This document shows positions 37,475-46,056 of a DNA stretch of 64,000 bases, piece after piece. The translations under genes were made by a program, and so were the position numbers. The DNA is taken from assembly GCA_900539835.1 (NCBI GenBank), contig UQDR01000013.1:1-64000 (forward strand). The letters are read 5' to 3'. Under the pieces are notes generated by a model. That model saw nothing but the letters and a program-made list of their open reading frames with translations, was not told the origin of the DNA and made no database searches. The stretch is from an uncultured Ruminococcus sp. (GTDB taxonomy: Bacteria; Bacillota; Clostridia; Oscillospirales; Ruminococcaceae). The first letter of the stretch is position 1. Each line of letters begins with the position of its first letter.

Positions 37475-37541
37475 AACTATCTTCCTTATAAATATAAAAT
37501 ATCAGAATTTAATCAAGTATAATCTTGATTCTCTTAATAAT

Positions 37542-37570
37542 ATTATACCTCATTTTCCGATTCCTTTCAA
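37542..37570 (-). promoter_or_regulatory. Promoter of the 59-residue membrane protein gene
   Basis: TTGAAA (37565-37570), 17-base spacer, TATAAT (37542-37547), about 68 bases upstream of the start codon. Confidence 0.65.
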
Positions 37571-37622
37571 GTCCTTTTTTATGCAAACGACTAAAAACTG
37601 CTTTTTTACCTCCGTTTTGCTA

Positions 37623-37651
37623 TTGCCAAAAATGCTCTGATGGTGTATAAT
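37623..37651 (+). promoter_or_regulatory. Promoter of asnB
   Basis: TTGCCA (37623-37628), 17-base spacer, TATAAT (37646-37651), 46 bases before the asnB start. Confidence 0.65.
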
Positions 37652-37697
37652 AATATAGTATAAATATTAAATTAATTATGAAATGAGGCATTAAATT

Positions 37698-39539
37698 ATG
37701 TGCGGATTTGTAGGCTTTACCAACAAAATCAATGACGCTTCATTGGTTATAGAAAAAATGATGGACCGCATCAAACACAGAGGCCCTGATTCAGACGGAA
37801 AATATGTTGACGAACAGGTTGCAATGGGTTTCAGACGTCTGTCTATTATCGACCTTTCCGAGAATGGAAGCCAACCGATTTTTAATGAGGACAAATCAAT
37901 AATCATTACATTTAACGGAGAAATATATAACTATCAGGATTTAAGAAAAGAGCTTATTGATTTAGGACACAGCTTTTATACCCATACCGATACTGAGGTA
38001 ATTGTTCATGGCTATGAACAATGGGGTACAGATGTTCTGAACAAGCTTAGAGGTATGTTTGGATTTGTTATTTATGATAAAAATAAAGATCAAGTATTCG
38101 GCGCAAGAGACTTCTTCGGAATTAAACCTGTTTATTATGCTCAAATGGGCGATACACTTATGTGGGGCTCTGAAATCAAAAGCTTTCTGGACCATCCACA
38201 ATTTAAGAAAGAACTTAACGAATCAGCACTTGAAAATTATCTGACATTCCAATACTCCCCTACTACCGAAACTTTTTTTAAGAATGTATATAAGCTTCCT
38301 GCCGCTCATTACTTCATTTATAAGGACGGCAAAATGGATGTTCAAAGATATTGGGAGGTTAAATTTAACCCTGATAACGAGCCAGAGCTTGAAGAATGGG
38401 TAAAAAGAATTACTGACACTTTTAAAAACTCTGTTTCTGCTCATAAAATTGCCGATGTTGAAGTAGGCTCGTTCCTATCAAGCGGTGTTGACTCAAGCTA
38501 TGTTGCCGCTGTTGCCGATGTCGATAAAACCTTTACCGTTGGCTTTGGAGAGGACGAGAAATATAACGAAATCGGATATGCAAAGGAATTCTCTAAATAT
38601 ATTAATAAGGAAAATACATCTAAAGTCATTACCCCTGAAGAATATTGGGATAACTTTGCAAAAATTCAATATCACATGGACGAACCTCTTGCCGACCCTG
38701 CGGCTGTGGCACTGTTCTTTGTATGCCAGCTTGCCTCTCAAAAAGTAAAGGTTGTACTTAGCGGTGAGGGCGCTGATGAGATTTTCGGCGGATATAATAT
38801 TTATCATAACCCTGCCGATATGGCATCATATAATAAAATTCCAAGACCTATCAGAAAAGCTGTGGGCGCTGTTGCAGAGCACCTGCCGCATAAGCATGGA
38901 GTAAATTTCCTCATAAGAGGTTCAAAGGATCTTCAAGAACGTTTTATCGGAAATGCTTATATGTTTACTGAAAAGGAACGTAAAGAGCTGCTTAAAATAA
39001 AGACTGATGCACCAAATCCTATGGCTATAACAAAGCCTTTCTATGATAAGTGTAAGGATAATGATGAAGTTACACAAATGCAGTATCTTGATTTGCATCT
39101 TTGGATGACAGGTGATATCCTGCTTAAAGCCGATAAAATGAGCATGGCTCATTCTCTGGAGCTTCGTGTACCTTTTCTTGATAAAGAAGTTATGGCGCTT
39201 GCTGAGCAAATCCCTACAAAGCATCGAGTTACAAAGGAAAACACAAAATACGCTATGAGAATCGCAGCTTTAAAGGCATGCCCTCCGCAGACTGCAAACA
39301 AGAAAAAGCTTGGCTTCCCTGTACCTATCAGAGTGTGGCTCAAGGAAGACAAATATTATAATTATGTTAAGGAAAAATTCACTTCACCTGAGGCAGAGAA
39401 ATTCTTTAACACAGATAAGCTTGTTAATCTCCTTGACGAACACCGTGCAGGAAATTATGATTACTCAAGAAAAATCTGGACTGTATTCACTTTCCTTGTT
39501 TGGTATGATGTTTATTTTGGAGAAAATACAAATTTTTAA
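37698..39539 (+). CDS. asnB: Asparagine synthase (glutamine-hydrolysing)
   Basis: Makes asparagine from aspartate, glutamine and ATP. 613 residues. The N-terminal class II glutamine amidotransferase starts with the catalytic Cys2 (MCGFVGFTNK), followed by RIKHRGPDSDG and ITFNGEIYNYQDLR. The synthetase domain has the PP-loop LSSGVDSSYVAAV and SGEGADEIFGGY. GAGG lies upstream of the ATG. It is a single gene with its own promoter and a shared convergent terminator. Confidence 0.96.
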   Translation: MCGFVGFTNKINDASLVIEKMMDRIKHRGPDSDGKYVDEQVAMGFRRLSIIDLSENGSQPIFNEDKSIIITFNGEIYNYQDLRKELIDLGHSFYTHTDTEVIVHGYEQWGTDVLNKLRGMFGFVIYDKNKDQVFGARDFFGIKPVYYAQMGDTLMWGSEIKSFLDHPQFKKELNESALENYLTFQYSPTTETFFKNVYKLPAAHYFIYKDGKMDVQRYWEVKFNPDNEPELEEWVKRITDTFKNSVSAHKIADVEVGSFLSSGVDSSYVAAVADVDKTFTVGFGEDEKYNEIGYAKEFSKYINKENTSKVITPEEYWDNFAKIQYHMDEPLADPAAVALFFVCQLASQKVKVVLSGEGADEIFGGYNIYHNPADMASYNKIPRPIRKAVGAVAEHLPHKHGVNFLIRGSKDLQERFIGNAYMFTEKERKELLKIKTDAPNPMAITKPFYDKCKDNDEVTQMQYLDLHLWMTGDILLKADKMSMAHSLELRVPFLDKEVMALAEQIPTKHRVTKENTKYAMRIAALKACPPQTANKKKLGFPVPIRVWLKEDKYYNYVKEKFTSPEAEKFFNTDKLVNLLDEHRAGNYDYSRKIWTVFTFLVWYDVYFGENTNF

Positions 39540-39557
39540 ATTGATATGATAACAACA

Positions 39558-39594
39558 GCCTGTCAGCAAATCAAATGCTGACAGGCGTTATTTT
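39558..39594. terminator. Convergent terminator of asnB and the HAD gene
   Basis: Perfect 11-bp stem GCCTGTCAGCA / TGCTGACAGGC with a 7-base loop, then GTTATTTTATAT on the plus strand. It overlaps the 3' end of the HAD gene by a base or two. The minus-strand side has only TGTTGTTAT, so it is weaker in that direction. Confidence 0.75.
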
Positions 39595-40258
39595 ATATAT
39601 TCTCCTTCAAAAACTCCATTACTTCAAACAGATTTTCAAACTTTCCACAGGTCATCGCAAGAATTTCATCATTAGGCTCAATTAAGTCAGGTACCATTAA
39701 AGGCATCATCCCCGCACCAAATGCCGAGCGTATGCCGTTTTGAGAATCTTCAATTGCAACAGCATTTTTAGGATTAACACCAAGTCTTTCGCAAGCCTTT
39801 AAGTAAATCTCAGGATCAGGCTTGCTGTGTGAGATCATGTCACCACCCATTATAACAGAAAAGTATTTTTTCAAACCTGCACCTTCTAAATGTGCAATTA
39901 TCTTGTCATATTTCGTCGATGAAGCCAGTCCAACAGTAAAACCAATACTATTAAGGTATTCCAAAATCTCCACCGCTCCGTTTTTCAGCGGCATTCCCGA
40001 CTTACTAATATTATCCTTTACAACAGAATCAATTTCAATGTGATATTTATCAATAGGAAAATCTTCACCGTATTCTGATTTCATTAGTGCAACTGAATCC
40101 ACTACGCTTAATCCAATACAGCGCCTTGCAGATTGTTCCACATTCTTAATTTTGTATTTTGTTCCTACCTGCCTCCACGCTTCAAGATACATTCTTTCAG
40201 TATCAAATATAACGCCATCCATGTCAAAAACTACAGCTTTAATCTCATTAAGCTTCAT
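39593..40258 (-). CDS. HAD superfamily hydrolase, beta-phosphoglucomutase-like
   Basis: 221-residue HAD phosphatase/mutase. Motif I DMDGVIFDTE, motif II LASSTK, motif III KPDPEIY, motif IV IEDSQNGIRSA. This is the beta-PGM-like subgroup, but the substrate cannot be read from sequence. The ATG at 40256-40258 follows AGAGGTAG; an in-frame TTG one codon earlier is less likely. It is 18 bases after the methyltransferase gene. Confidence 0.9.
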   Translation of the reverse strand: MKLNEIKAVVFDMDGVIFDTERMYLEAWRQVGTKYKIKNVEQSARRCIGLSVVDSVALMKSEYGEDFPIDKYHIEIDSVVKDNISKSGMPLKNGAVEILEYLNSIGFTVGLASSTKYDKIIAHLEGAGLKKYFSVIMGGDMISHSKPDPEIYLKACERLGVNPKNAVAIEDSQNGIRSAFGAGMMPLMVPDLIEPNDEILAMTCGKFENLFEVMEFLKENI

Positions 40259-40276
40259 CAAATCTACCTCTCAGAC

Positions 40277-41392
40277 TTATTTGAAGTACATATATAAATT
40301 GCACTTTATCATACCGTTGTAAAGCTTTCTCTTTTTGTCAGCTTTTCTGCCAAAAAACTGCTCAAAGTCTTCATGAGGTGCAATTATATAGCATGGATTT
40401 TCACGTGACGGACTTAACCTCTGCCCCAATTTTTTATAAAGCTCTTCTGCTTCTTTGATTTGCAGAAGCCTTTCACCATAAGGCGGATTACAAATAGTAA
40501 CAGAACCTTCTATCAATCTAAACTTGGCAATATCCTGATGTTTTACCGTAAGCTTTGAGCCGACGCCTGCCTTTTTAGCATTATCTCTCGTCAGTTCTAC
40601 AGCATTGTCATCTATATCAAAACCAAATCCTGCAAATGTTCCCTTTCGGTCTATTGAATCCATAGCATTTGCACGCTCTTCCTGCCATACCCTTTCCGGA
40701 ATAACATCCCAATTCTGTGCAGCAAAGTTTCTCCTTAACCCCGGAGCAACATTCAGTGCCTTAAAAGCAGCCTCAATCAAAAAAGTTCCCGAACCGCACA
40801 TAGGGTCGCAAACCGTCGTATCAGAGCGTATCCTTGCCAAATCCACTATTCCGGCTGCCAAAGTTTCTTTTATAGGAGCTTCATTGGAATTTCTACGATA
40901 TCCACGCTTGTGAAGTCCCTGCCCCGAAGTATCAAGATAAATAGTGCAAATATCCTTATGAATCGCAAATTGAATCTGATGAACTGCACCGCTCTCATCA
41001 AACCAGTTCAAGCCATACTTGTCTTTCATCCTTTCAACGCAAGCCTTTTTAATTATCTTCTGACAATCGGGAACACTGTGAAGCTGTGAATTCAGTGAGT
41101 AACCCTTTACAGGAAATGCATCACTTTTACCTATATAATCTTCCAATGTCAAAGCCTTTACCCCTTGAAAAAGCTCCTCAAATGTCTTAGCCTGAAAGCT
41201 ACCAAGTTCAATAAGCACCCTCTCAGCAGTTGACAGCCAAAGATTTGCTTTTGCTAAAGTATTAAAATCACCGTCAAAGCTGATTTTTCCGTCGGTAACA
41301 GTTATATTTTCTCCGCCGATTTTCTTTATTTCAAAATTTAAAACGCTTTCCAAACCAAAATGACAAGGACAGCAAAGCCTGATTTTTTCCAT
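40277..41392 (-). CDS. THUMP-domain class I RNA methyltransferase, RlmL/YpsC-like
   Basis: 371 residues. An N-terminal THUMP RNA-binding domain (about 45-155) is followed by a Rossmann methyltransferase with CDPMCGSGTFLIEAAF and the N6/N2-type NPPYGERL motif. It fits the RlmL N-terminal (23S rRNA m2G2445) family found as a stand-alone protein in Firmicutes. AAAGGGG precedes the ATG. A structured repeat element lies upstream. Confidence 0.9.
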   Translation of the reverse strand: MEKIRLCCPCHFGLESVLNFEIKKIGGENITVTDGKISFDGDFNTLAKANLWLSTAERVLIELGSFQAKTFEELFQGVKALTLEDYIGKSDAFPVKGYSLNSQLHSVPDCQKIIKKACVERMKDKYGLNWFDESGAVHQIQFAIHKDICTIYLDTSGQGLHKRGYRRNSNEAPIKETLAAGIVDLARIRSDTTVCDPMCGSGTFLIEAAFKALNVAPGLRRNFAAQNWDVIPERVWQEERANAMDSIDRKGTFAGFGFDIDDNAVELTRDNAKKAGVGSKLTVKHQDIAKFRLIEGSVTICNPPYGERLLQIKEAEELYKKLGQRLSPSRENPCYIIAPHEDFEQFFGRKADKKRKLYNGMIKCNLYMYFK

Positions 41393-41463
41393 TAAAATTC
41401 CCCTTTAAAAAACTCCGCCACATTAAATATAATAGCCATACAGGAGTATCTACAGTATTTTAT

Positions 41464-41629
41464 CGGGGCAAACCTTTCTGAAGAAAGGTTCTTCCCCGTA
41501 CCCCTTTCCAAAGACTTCTGATTCATTTTTTCACAAGGGGGCTTTAGTCCCCCTTGTGTGAAAAAATGCGTTAAAAATTTTAGGAAGGGAGTTTGAGGGA
41601 TAACCCTTTTTCAAAAGAGTTTCCCTCAA
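41464..41629. repeat. Three-hairpin palindromic element (MITE-like)
   Basis: Three consecutive stems: CGGGG/CCCCG enclosing AACCTTTC/GAAAGGTT (41464-41498); CATTTTTTCACA...GTGTGAAAAAATG with an AGGGGG/CCCCCT core (41524-41568); and TTGAGGGA/TCCCTCAA with inner pairs (41593-41629). No open frame is supported. It fills the 41393-41685 gap between the PBP and methyltransferase genes. No second copy is in this window, so its mobile or regulatory nature is inference. Confidence 0.55.
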
Positions 41630-41685
41630 TAAGTTGCTGTGTACACTTCTGTATGACTATCATACTTATGCGGCAGAGCTTTATT

Positions 41686-43878
41686 TTACCAATGACTGCC
41701 GTCACAAACAGCAGGAATATTAGTTTGCTTATAATATCCGGTAGCCCTGCTGTAGCAGTTATCTCCCGCAATCAAGCCTGTCTTAGTGCAATATTCCAGT
41801 TCTTTAACTGTGTCAGGCATTATAAACTCATGATTTTTTTCTGTTTCTGCAATATCTCCGAAAATGTTCTTCCAGATCGCTGCAATGTTTTGATAGTTAT
41901 TTGTTGGAATTTTCTTTTGCTTTTCATAACCTATCCAAACTCCGCTGACATAATCAGGAGTACATCCTACGAAATTAAGATCCTTCCAGTCAGTTGTCGT
42001 ACCTGTCTTAGCCGCAACCTCTGTCTTGTTCAGATTAGCCTGACGACCGGTACCGTCGCTGGAGGTTACCACCGTCTGCATCATTTTATTCATAACAAAT
42101 GCAGTAGACTCGCTTATAACCTGCTTATATCCGTCCGAATGCTCATAAATAACATCACCGTCAGCATTAGTCAGACTTGAAATATATGTCGTTTCATACT
42201 TCTTGCCGCCATTGCCGAAAATAGCATAGGAAGCAACAAGCTCTTCAAGAATAGTACCCTTGGTCATACCACCAACCGTTACAGGTGAGTAATCTATATC
42301 ACTGTCAGTCAGCGTAGAGATATCCAATTTTTCTTTAAGGAAATTATATGAATATGCAGGAGTCATCTTTTTAATAAGCTGTGCCGGCATAGTATTCAAT
42401 GACCTCTGAAGCATCTGGAATGTGAATAGATCCTTGTTGGACCAGTTTTCACTGTCCCCGGTTTCAGAATAGTTTACAGGCCATTTTGTATTTTTTCCGT
42501 CAACCTTAATTGTTATCGGAGAGTCCTTATACATTGACGACCAAGTAATAATATCCTGTTCCAATGCCGGAGCATAAGAAGCTATAGGCTTTATACATGA
42601 ACCCGGTGAACGTGTAGCCATATTGGCATTGTTCCAGCTTCTTGATTCCACTTTCTTATCCCTGCTTCCGACAATTGCCTTGACATTTCCCTTATAATCC
42701 ATTGCCACAAAACCTGATGTAAGACTATCCTCACCAAGACTGTAGTTTTGGAAGTTGCTGTCCTTTTGCATCTCAACTTCAATCTTGTGCTGCATATCAA
42801 TATCAACAGTTGTTATGATCGTGTAACCGCCGTTGTAAAGTCTGCTTGAAGCTTCCTCAGCAGTTATTCCGTAATTTTCGGTAAGAATACTTACCGCCTG
42901 ATTAATAGCCGCATCAACAAAATATGATGTCGGACCCTGATCCTCAAGCTCTGAAGCATACTGCGTATCGCTTGAATAATCAGGATCAGCAGTAACCTTC
43001 AGCTTTTCATTCAGCGCCTCGTTATATTCCTCATCGGAAATAGCACCGTTTTCAAGCATTTTGTCAAGACAATATTTTTGTCTTATTCTGTTCTTCTCAA
43101 GGTTAGTATTAGGATTATATGTTGTCGGTGCCGTTGTCATTCCGGCAAGAGAAGCAGCCTCTGCCAAACTCAGATCAGAAACATCCTTGCCGAAATAATA
43201 GTTAGCCGCCGCTTGAACTCCGATTATATCCTGCTGACCGTCACCTAATGGGATAATATTCAAATAACACTGAAGTATTTCTTCCTTGGTATACGTTTTT
43301 TCAACATTGATCGCTCTGAAAATCTCTCGAATTTTACGCTCAACACCTGCCGCACTGTCTCTTGCAGCGTCACCTGTGATATTCTTTATAGTCTGCTGAG
43401 TGATAGTCGAGCCACCCTGAGTGTTGCCAAGCAGGGTATAAACAATACTTCCGAAAGTACGCTTAAAGTCAACACCATCATGATCCTTGAATCTTTCATC
43501 TTCAGTGTACATATAAGCGTCGCAAACATGCTGAGGAATATTTTCAATATCAACCCAAGCTACCTTTTTATTAGGATTCTTAAGTGCATAATAAAGCTCA
43601 TATTGATTTGAATTTTCATCATTTTCATCATAATCCGGATTCTCATATAAAATTCTTGAAATATTGCTTGAAACAACACCGTTATCAAGACTGATAGTAG
43701 TTGTCGTGTCAGCAAAGTTAAGAATATAAATTGTCAATGCTGTTGCAAAGATTGAAACAGTAATAATAAGAATCAAAAACATTGACAGCACAACTGTTCC
43801 GAAAATCTTTAAAGCCTTTAAAGCCGGACTTTTTGTTTTTTTCTTATTAGGGGTGTTCCTTTTATTGTTATTCTCCAT
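41686..43878 (-). CDS. Class A penicillin-binding protein (PBP1A-like)
   Basis: Bifunctional wall synthase, 730 residues. A Lys-rich cytoplasmic tail and one transmembrane helix (about 26-52). The glycosyltransferase (GT51) has EDERFKDHDGVD, GGSTITQQTIKN and IPLGDGQQDIIGVQAAANYY. The transpeptidase has SxxK in SPGSCIKPIASY, SxN in RSLNTMPAQL and KTG in AAKTGTTTDWKD. The SxxK core reads SCIK, where STFK is usual. The tail has several cysteines. AAAGGTG precedes the ATG. Confidence 0.95.
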   Translation of the reverse strand: MENNNKRNTPNKKKTKSPALKALKIFGTVVLSMFLILIITVSIFATALTIYILNFADTTTTISLDNGVVSSNISRILYENPDYDENDENSNQYELYYALKNPNKKVAWVDIENIPQHVCDAYMYTEDERFKDHDGVDFKRTFGSIVYTLLGNTQGGSTITQQTIKNITGDAARDSAAGVERKIREIFRAINVEKTYTKEEILQCYLNIIPLGDGQQDIIGVQAAANYYFGKDVSDLSLAEAASLAGMTTAPTTYNPNTNLEKNRIRQKYCLDKMLENGAISDEEYNEALNEKLKVTADPDYSSDTQYASELEDQGPTSYFVDAAINQAVSILTENYGITAEEASSRLYNGGYTIITTVDIDMQHKIEVEMQKDSNFQNYSLGEDSLTSGFVAMDYKGNVKAIVGSRDKKVESRSWNNANMATRSPGSCIKPIASYAPALEQDIITWSSMYKDSPITIKVDGKNTKWPVNYSETGDSENWSNKDLFTFQMLQRSLNTMPAQLIKKMTPAYSYNFLKEKLDISTLTDSDIDYSPVTVGGMTKGTILEELVASYAIFGNGGKKYETTYISSLTNADGDVIYEHSDGYKQVISESTAFVMNKMMQTVVTSSDGTGRQANLNKTEVAAKTGTTTDWKDLNFVGCTPDYVSGVWIGYEKQKKIPTNNYQNIAAIWKNIFGDIAETEKNHEFIMPDTVKELEYCTKTGLIAGDNCYSRATGYYKQTNIPAVCDGSHW

Positions 43879-43986
43879 TTTATAACACCTTTCATAGCAA
43901 CTTCTTTGCCTGCTGTTCTTACGATTAATTCTATAAACTGAATTAAAATAAGTTCTCCTGTTTATTATTCCGCTTCTGTGTTAAAA

Positions 43987-44016
43987 ATTATACTGCCCGC
44001 AGTTTGATTTTAACAA
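43987..44016 (-). promoter_or_regulatory. Probable promoter of the PBP gene
   Basis: TTGTTA (44011-44016), 18-base spacer, TATAAT (43987-43992). The -35 box overlaps the T-run of the upstream ispH-S1 terminator. Confidence 0.5.
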
Positions 44017-44041
44017 AAACGGGGACGATTGCTCGTCCCCG
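44014..44041 (-). terminator. Terminator of the cmk-ispH operon
   Basis: Perfect 9-bp stem CGGGGACGA/TCGTCCCCG with a TTGC/GCAA loop, followed on the minus strand by TTTTTGTT, 13 bases after the ispH-S1 stop. Confidence 0.88.
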
Positions 44042-44054
44042 ATATAATTTGAAC

Positions 44055-46055
44055 TTACTCTGCTTCTGTTTCAGTTTCAGCTACTGCTTCAGCCTCAGTT
44101 TCTGCACTTTCTTCAGCCTCTTCAGTTTCCTCTTCAGGAAGCAATGCTCTCATAGACAAGCTGATTCTCTTTTTATCCAAGTCGATTTCAGTGATTTTAA
44201 CGTCAACCTCCTGACCAACAGTCAGAATATCAGCAACATTGTTTACTCTCTGGTTTGCAATCTGAGAAATATGAATCAAACCGTCGATTCCGTCAATAAT
44301 CTGTGCAAATGCTCCAAATGAAGTAACTGACACGATAGTAGCCTTGCAAACCATGCCTTCTTCATAATTAGCCTTGAAGATTTCCCAAGGATTCTCAGAA
44401 TCTTTCTTATATATCAGTGAAACCTTCTTTGTTTCATCATCAATTTCCTTGATTGTTACTTCAATCTTGTCACCAACAGAAACAACATCTGAAGGATGCT
44501 TGATTCTCTTCCATGAAAGATCAGATCTTCTAATAAGGCCGTCCACACCGCCTAAATCAACGAATACACCGTAATCAGTGATGGACTTAACTTCACCTGT
44601 TACAACATCATCTGCATGTACGTTTTCAAAGAATTTAGCTCTTGCTGCTTCTCTTTCTTCACGTGCAACGATGCGAATTGAACCAACTGCTCTCTGCTTT
44701 CCTTCATTAACTTCAAGAATTTTGAAGCTTACAGATGTCTTCAAAAGCTCATTAAGATCAAAATCACGTCTCGGAGTAGCCTGTGATGCAGGGATAAATA
44801 CCTTTACACCGTTTGAAGCTACAAGAACTCCGCCCTTGACAACGTTTGTAACTGTACCGGTAAGAACTGTATCTGCTTCCTTAGCAGCAACGATTTTCTC
44901 AAATCCGAGAGCAGCGTCAACTTTCTTCTTGGAAAGTGTAACAATACCTTCCTGATCGTTTGTCTTAAGAACGATAAGATCAACCTTTTCGCCGACCTTA
45001 ACAATATCCTCAGGCTTAAGTGTAGGATCGTCTGTAAGCTCGCTTGAAGGAATATATCCTGTGTGCTTTGTTCCGATATCTACAATAACTTCACCGTTGT
45101 TAATAGCGGTAACGATACCTTCAACCTTCATCCCCGTATGTATTTTTTTAAGAGTTTTCTCAAGCTCCTCCTCGAAATTGAACTCCTCATCAACAGTATT
45201 AAGCATTTCACTCATGGTTTGTTGTACCTCCTTGATTATATAAGCCGGTGTCGATGCGCCGGCAGAAATCCCGATAAATTTTGCAAGGGATAAGTCGATA
45301 TTGTCCAAATCAGATGCTTCTTCTATAAGATAACAAGGACAATATTCATCACAGACAGCTTTAAGCTTATGGGTATTAGAGCTATGTTTTCCACCCACAA
45401 TTATCATTGCGTCAGCCTTCATGGCAAGCTCCCTTACCTCCCGCTGTCTTTCGGAGGTAGCATTGCATATTGTATCAAAAATCAATGCTTCGGGCAACAA
45501 CCTGCCTGCTGTTTCACAGCACTGTTTCCACATTCTATTATTATACGTCGTTTGAGCTAAAATTGCAACCTTTTTAGTGAAAAAGTCATGTTTTTTCACT
45601 AAATTTTCAAATTCCTCACAACTGTCAAACACAAAGGAATCACCTACACAGTGTCCGCAAATGCCCTGAACTTCAGGGTGTTCAGCGTCACCGGCAATTA
45701 AAATCGTATAACCCTGTGAAGACTTTTCGTGTGCGATTTTATGAATTCTCTCCACAAACGGACAAGTAGCGTCAACAACCTCAGCACCGATTTCATTCAG
45801 CTGGTCATAAACAGCCTGTCCCACACCGTGAGAACGTATAATAACCGTATGCTCTTTCCTTACCTCTGAAAGCTCCACAGCCTTACAGCCACGGGCCTCA
45901 AGGTCTTCAACAACATTTCTGTTATGAATAATCGGACCTAACGTTACAACATTATTTCGGTTATCTAATTTATTATACACTATTTTTACTGCTCTGTCTA
46001 CACCAAAACAAAAACCGGCAGTCTTCGCAGTGCAAATTTTACAATTTGTTAACAT
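44055..46055 (-). CDS. ispH: IspH fused to a ribosomal S1-like protein
   Basis: 666 residues. The N-terminal ~285 is HMBPP reductase (last step of the MEP pathway), with its three Fe-S cysteines at C16 (GFCFGV), C98 (DATCPF) and C197 (ICNATS). The C-terminal half has four S1 RNA-binding domains at about 303-370, 390-455, 477-545 and 562-632, then a Glu/Ala-rich tail. This bifunctional layout is known in several Clostridia. It begins one base after the cmk-plsC stop (TGATATG), implying coupling. S1 domains may serve translation; the link to IspH is unexplained. Confidence 0.96.
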   Translation of the reverse strand: MLTNCKICTAKTAGFCFGVDRAVKIVYNKLDNRNNVVTLGPIIHNRNVVEDLEARGCKAVELSEVRKEHTVIIRSHGVGQAVYDQLNEIGAEVVDATCPFVERIHKIAHEKSSQGYTILIAGDAEHPEVQGICGHCVGDSFVFDSCEEFENLVKKHDFFTKKVAILAQTTYNNRMWKQCCETAGRLLPEALIFDTICNATSERQREVRELAMKADAMIIVGGKHSSNTHKLKAVCDEYCPCYLIEEASDLDNIDLSLAKFIGISAGASTPAYIIKEVQQTMSEMLNTVDEEFNFEEELEKTLKKIHTGMKVEGIVTAINNGEVIVDIGTKHTGYIPSSELTDDPTLKPEDIVKVGEKVDLIVLKTNDQEGIVTLSKKKVDAALGFEKIVAAKEADTVLTGTVTNVVKGGVLVASNGVKVFIPASQATPRRDFDLNELLKTSVSFKILEVNEGKQRAVGSIRIVAREEREAARAKFFENVHADDVVTGEVKSITDYGVFVDLGGVDGLIRRSDLSWKRIKHPSDVVSVGDKIEVTIKEIDDETKKVSLIYKKDSENPWEIFKANYEEGMVCKATIVSVTSFGAFAQIIDGIDGLIHISQIANQRVNNVADILTVGQEVDVKITEIDLDKKRISLSMRALLPEEETEEAEESAETEAEAVAETETEAE

Positions 46056-46056
46056 A

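Noticed and set aside
37359..37640. 93-codon plus-strand frame
   Set aside because: Antisense to the better supported 59-residue gene and its promoter.
41593..42180. 195-codon plus-strand frame
   Set aside because: Covers the palindromic element and the antisense of the PBP C-terminus; no ribosome site.
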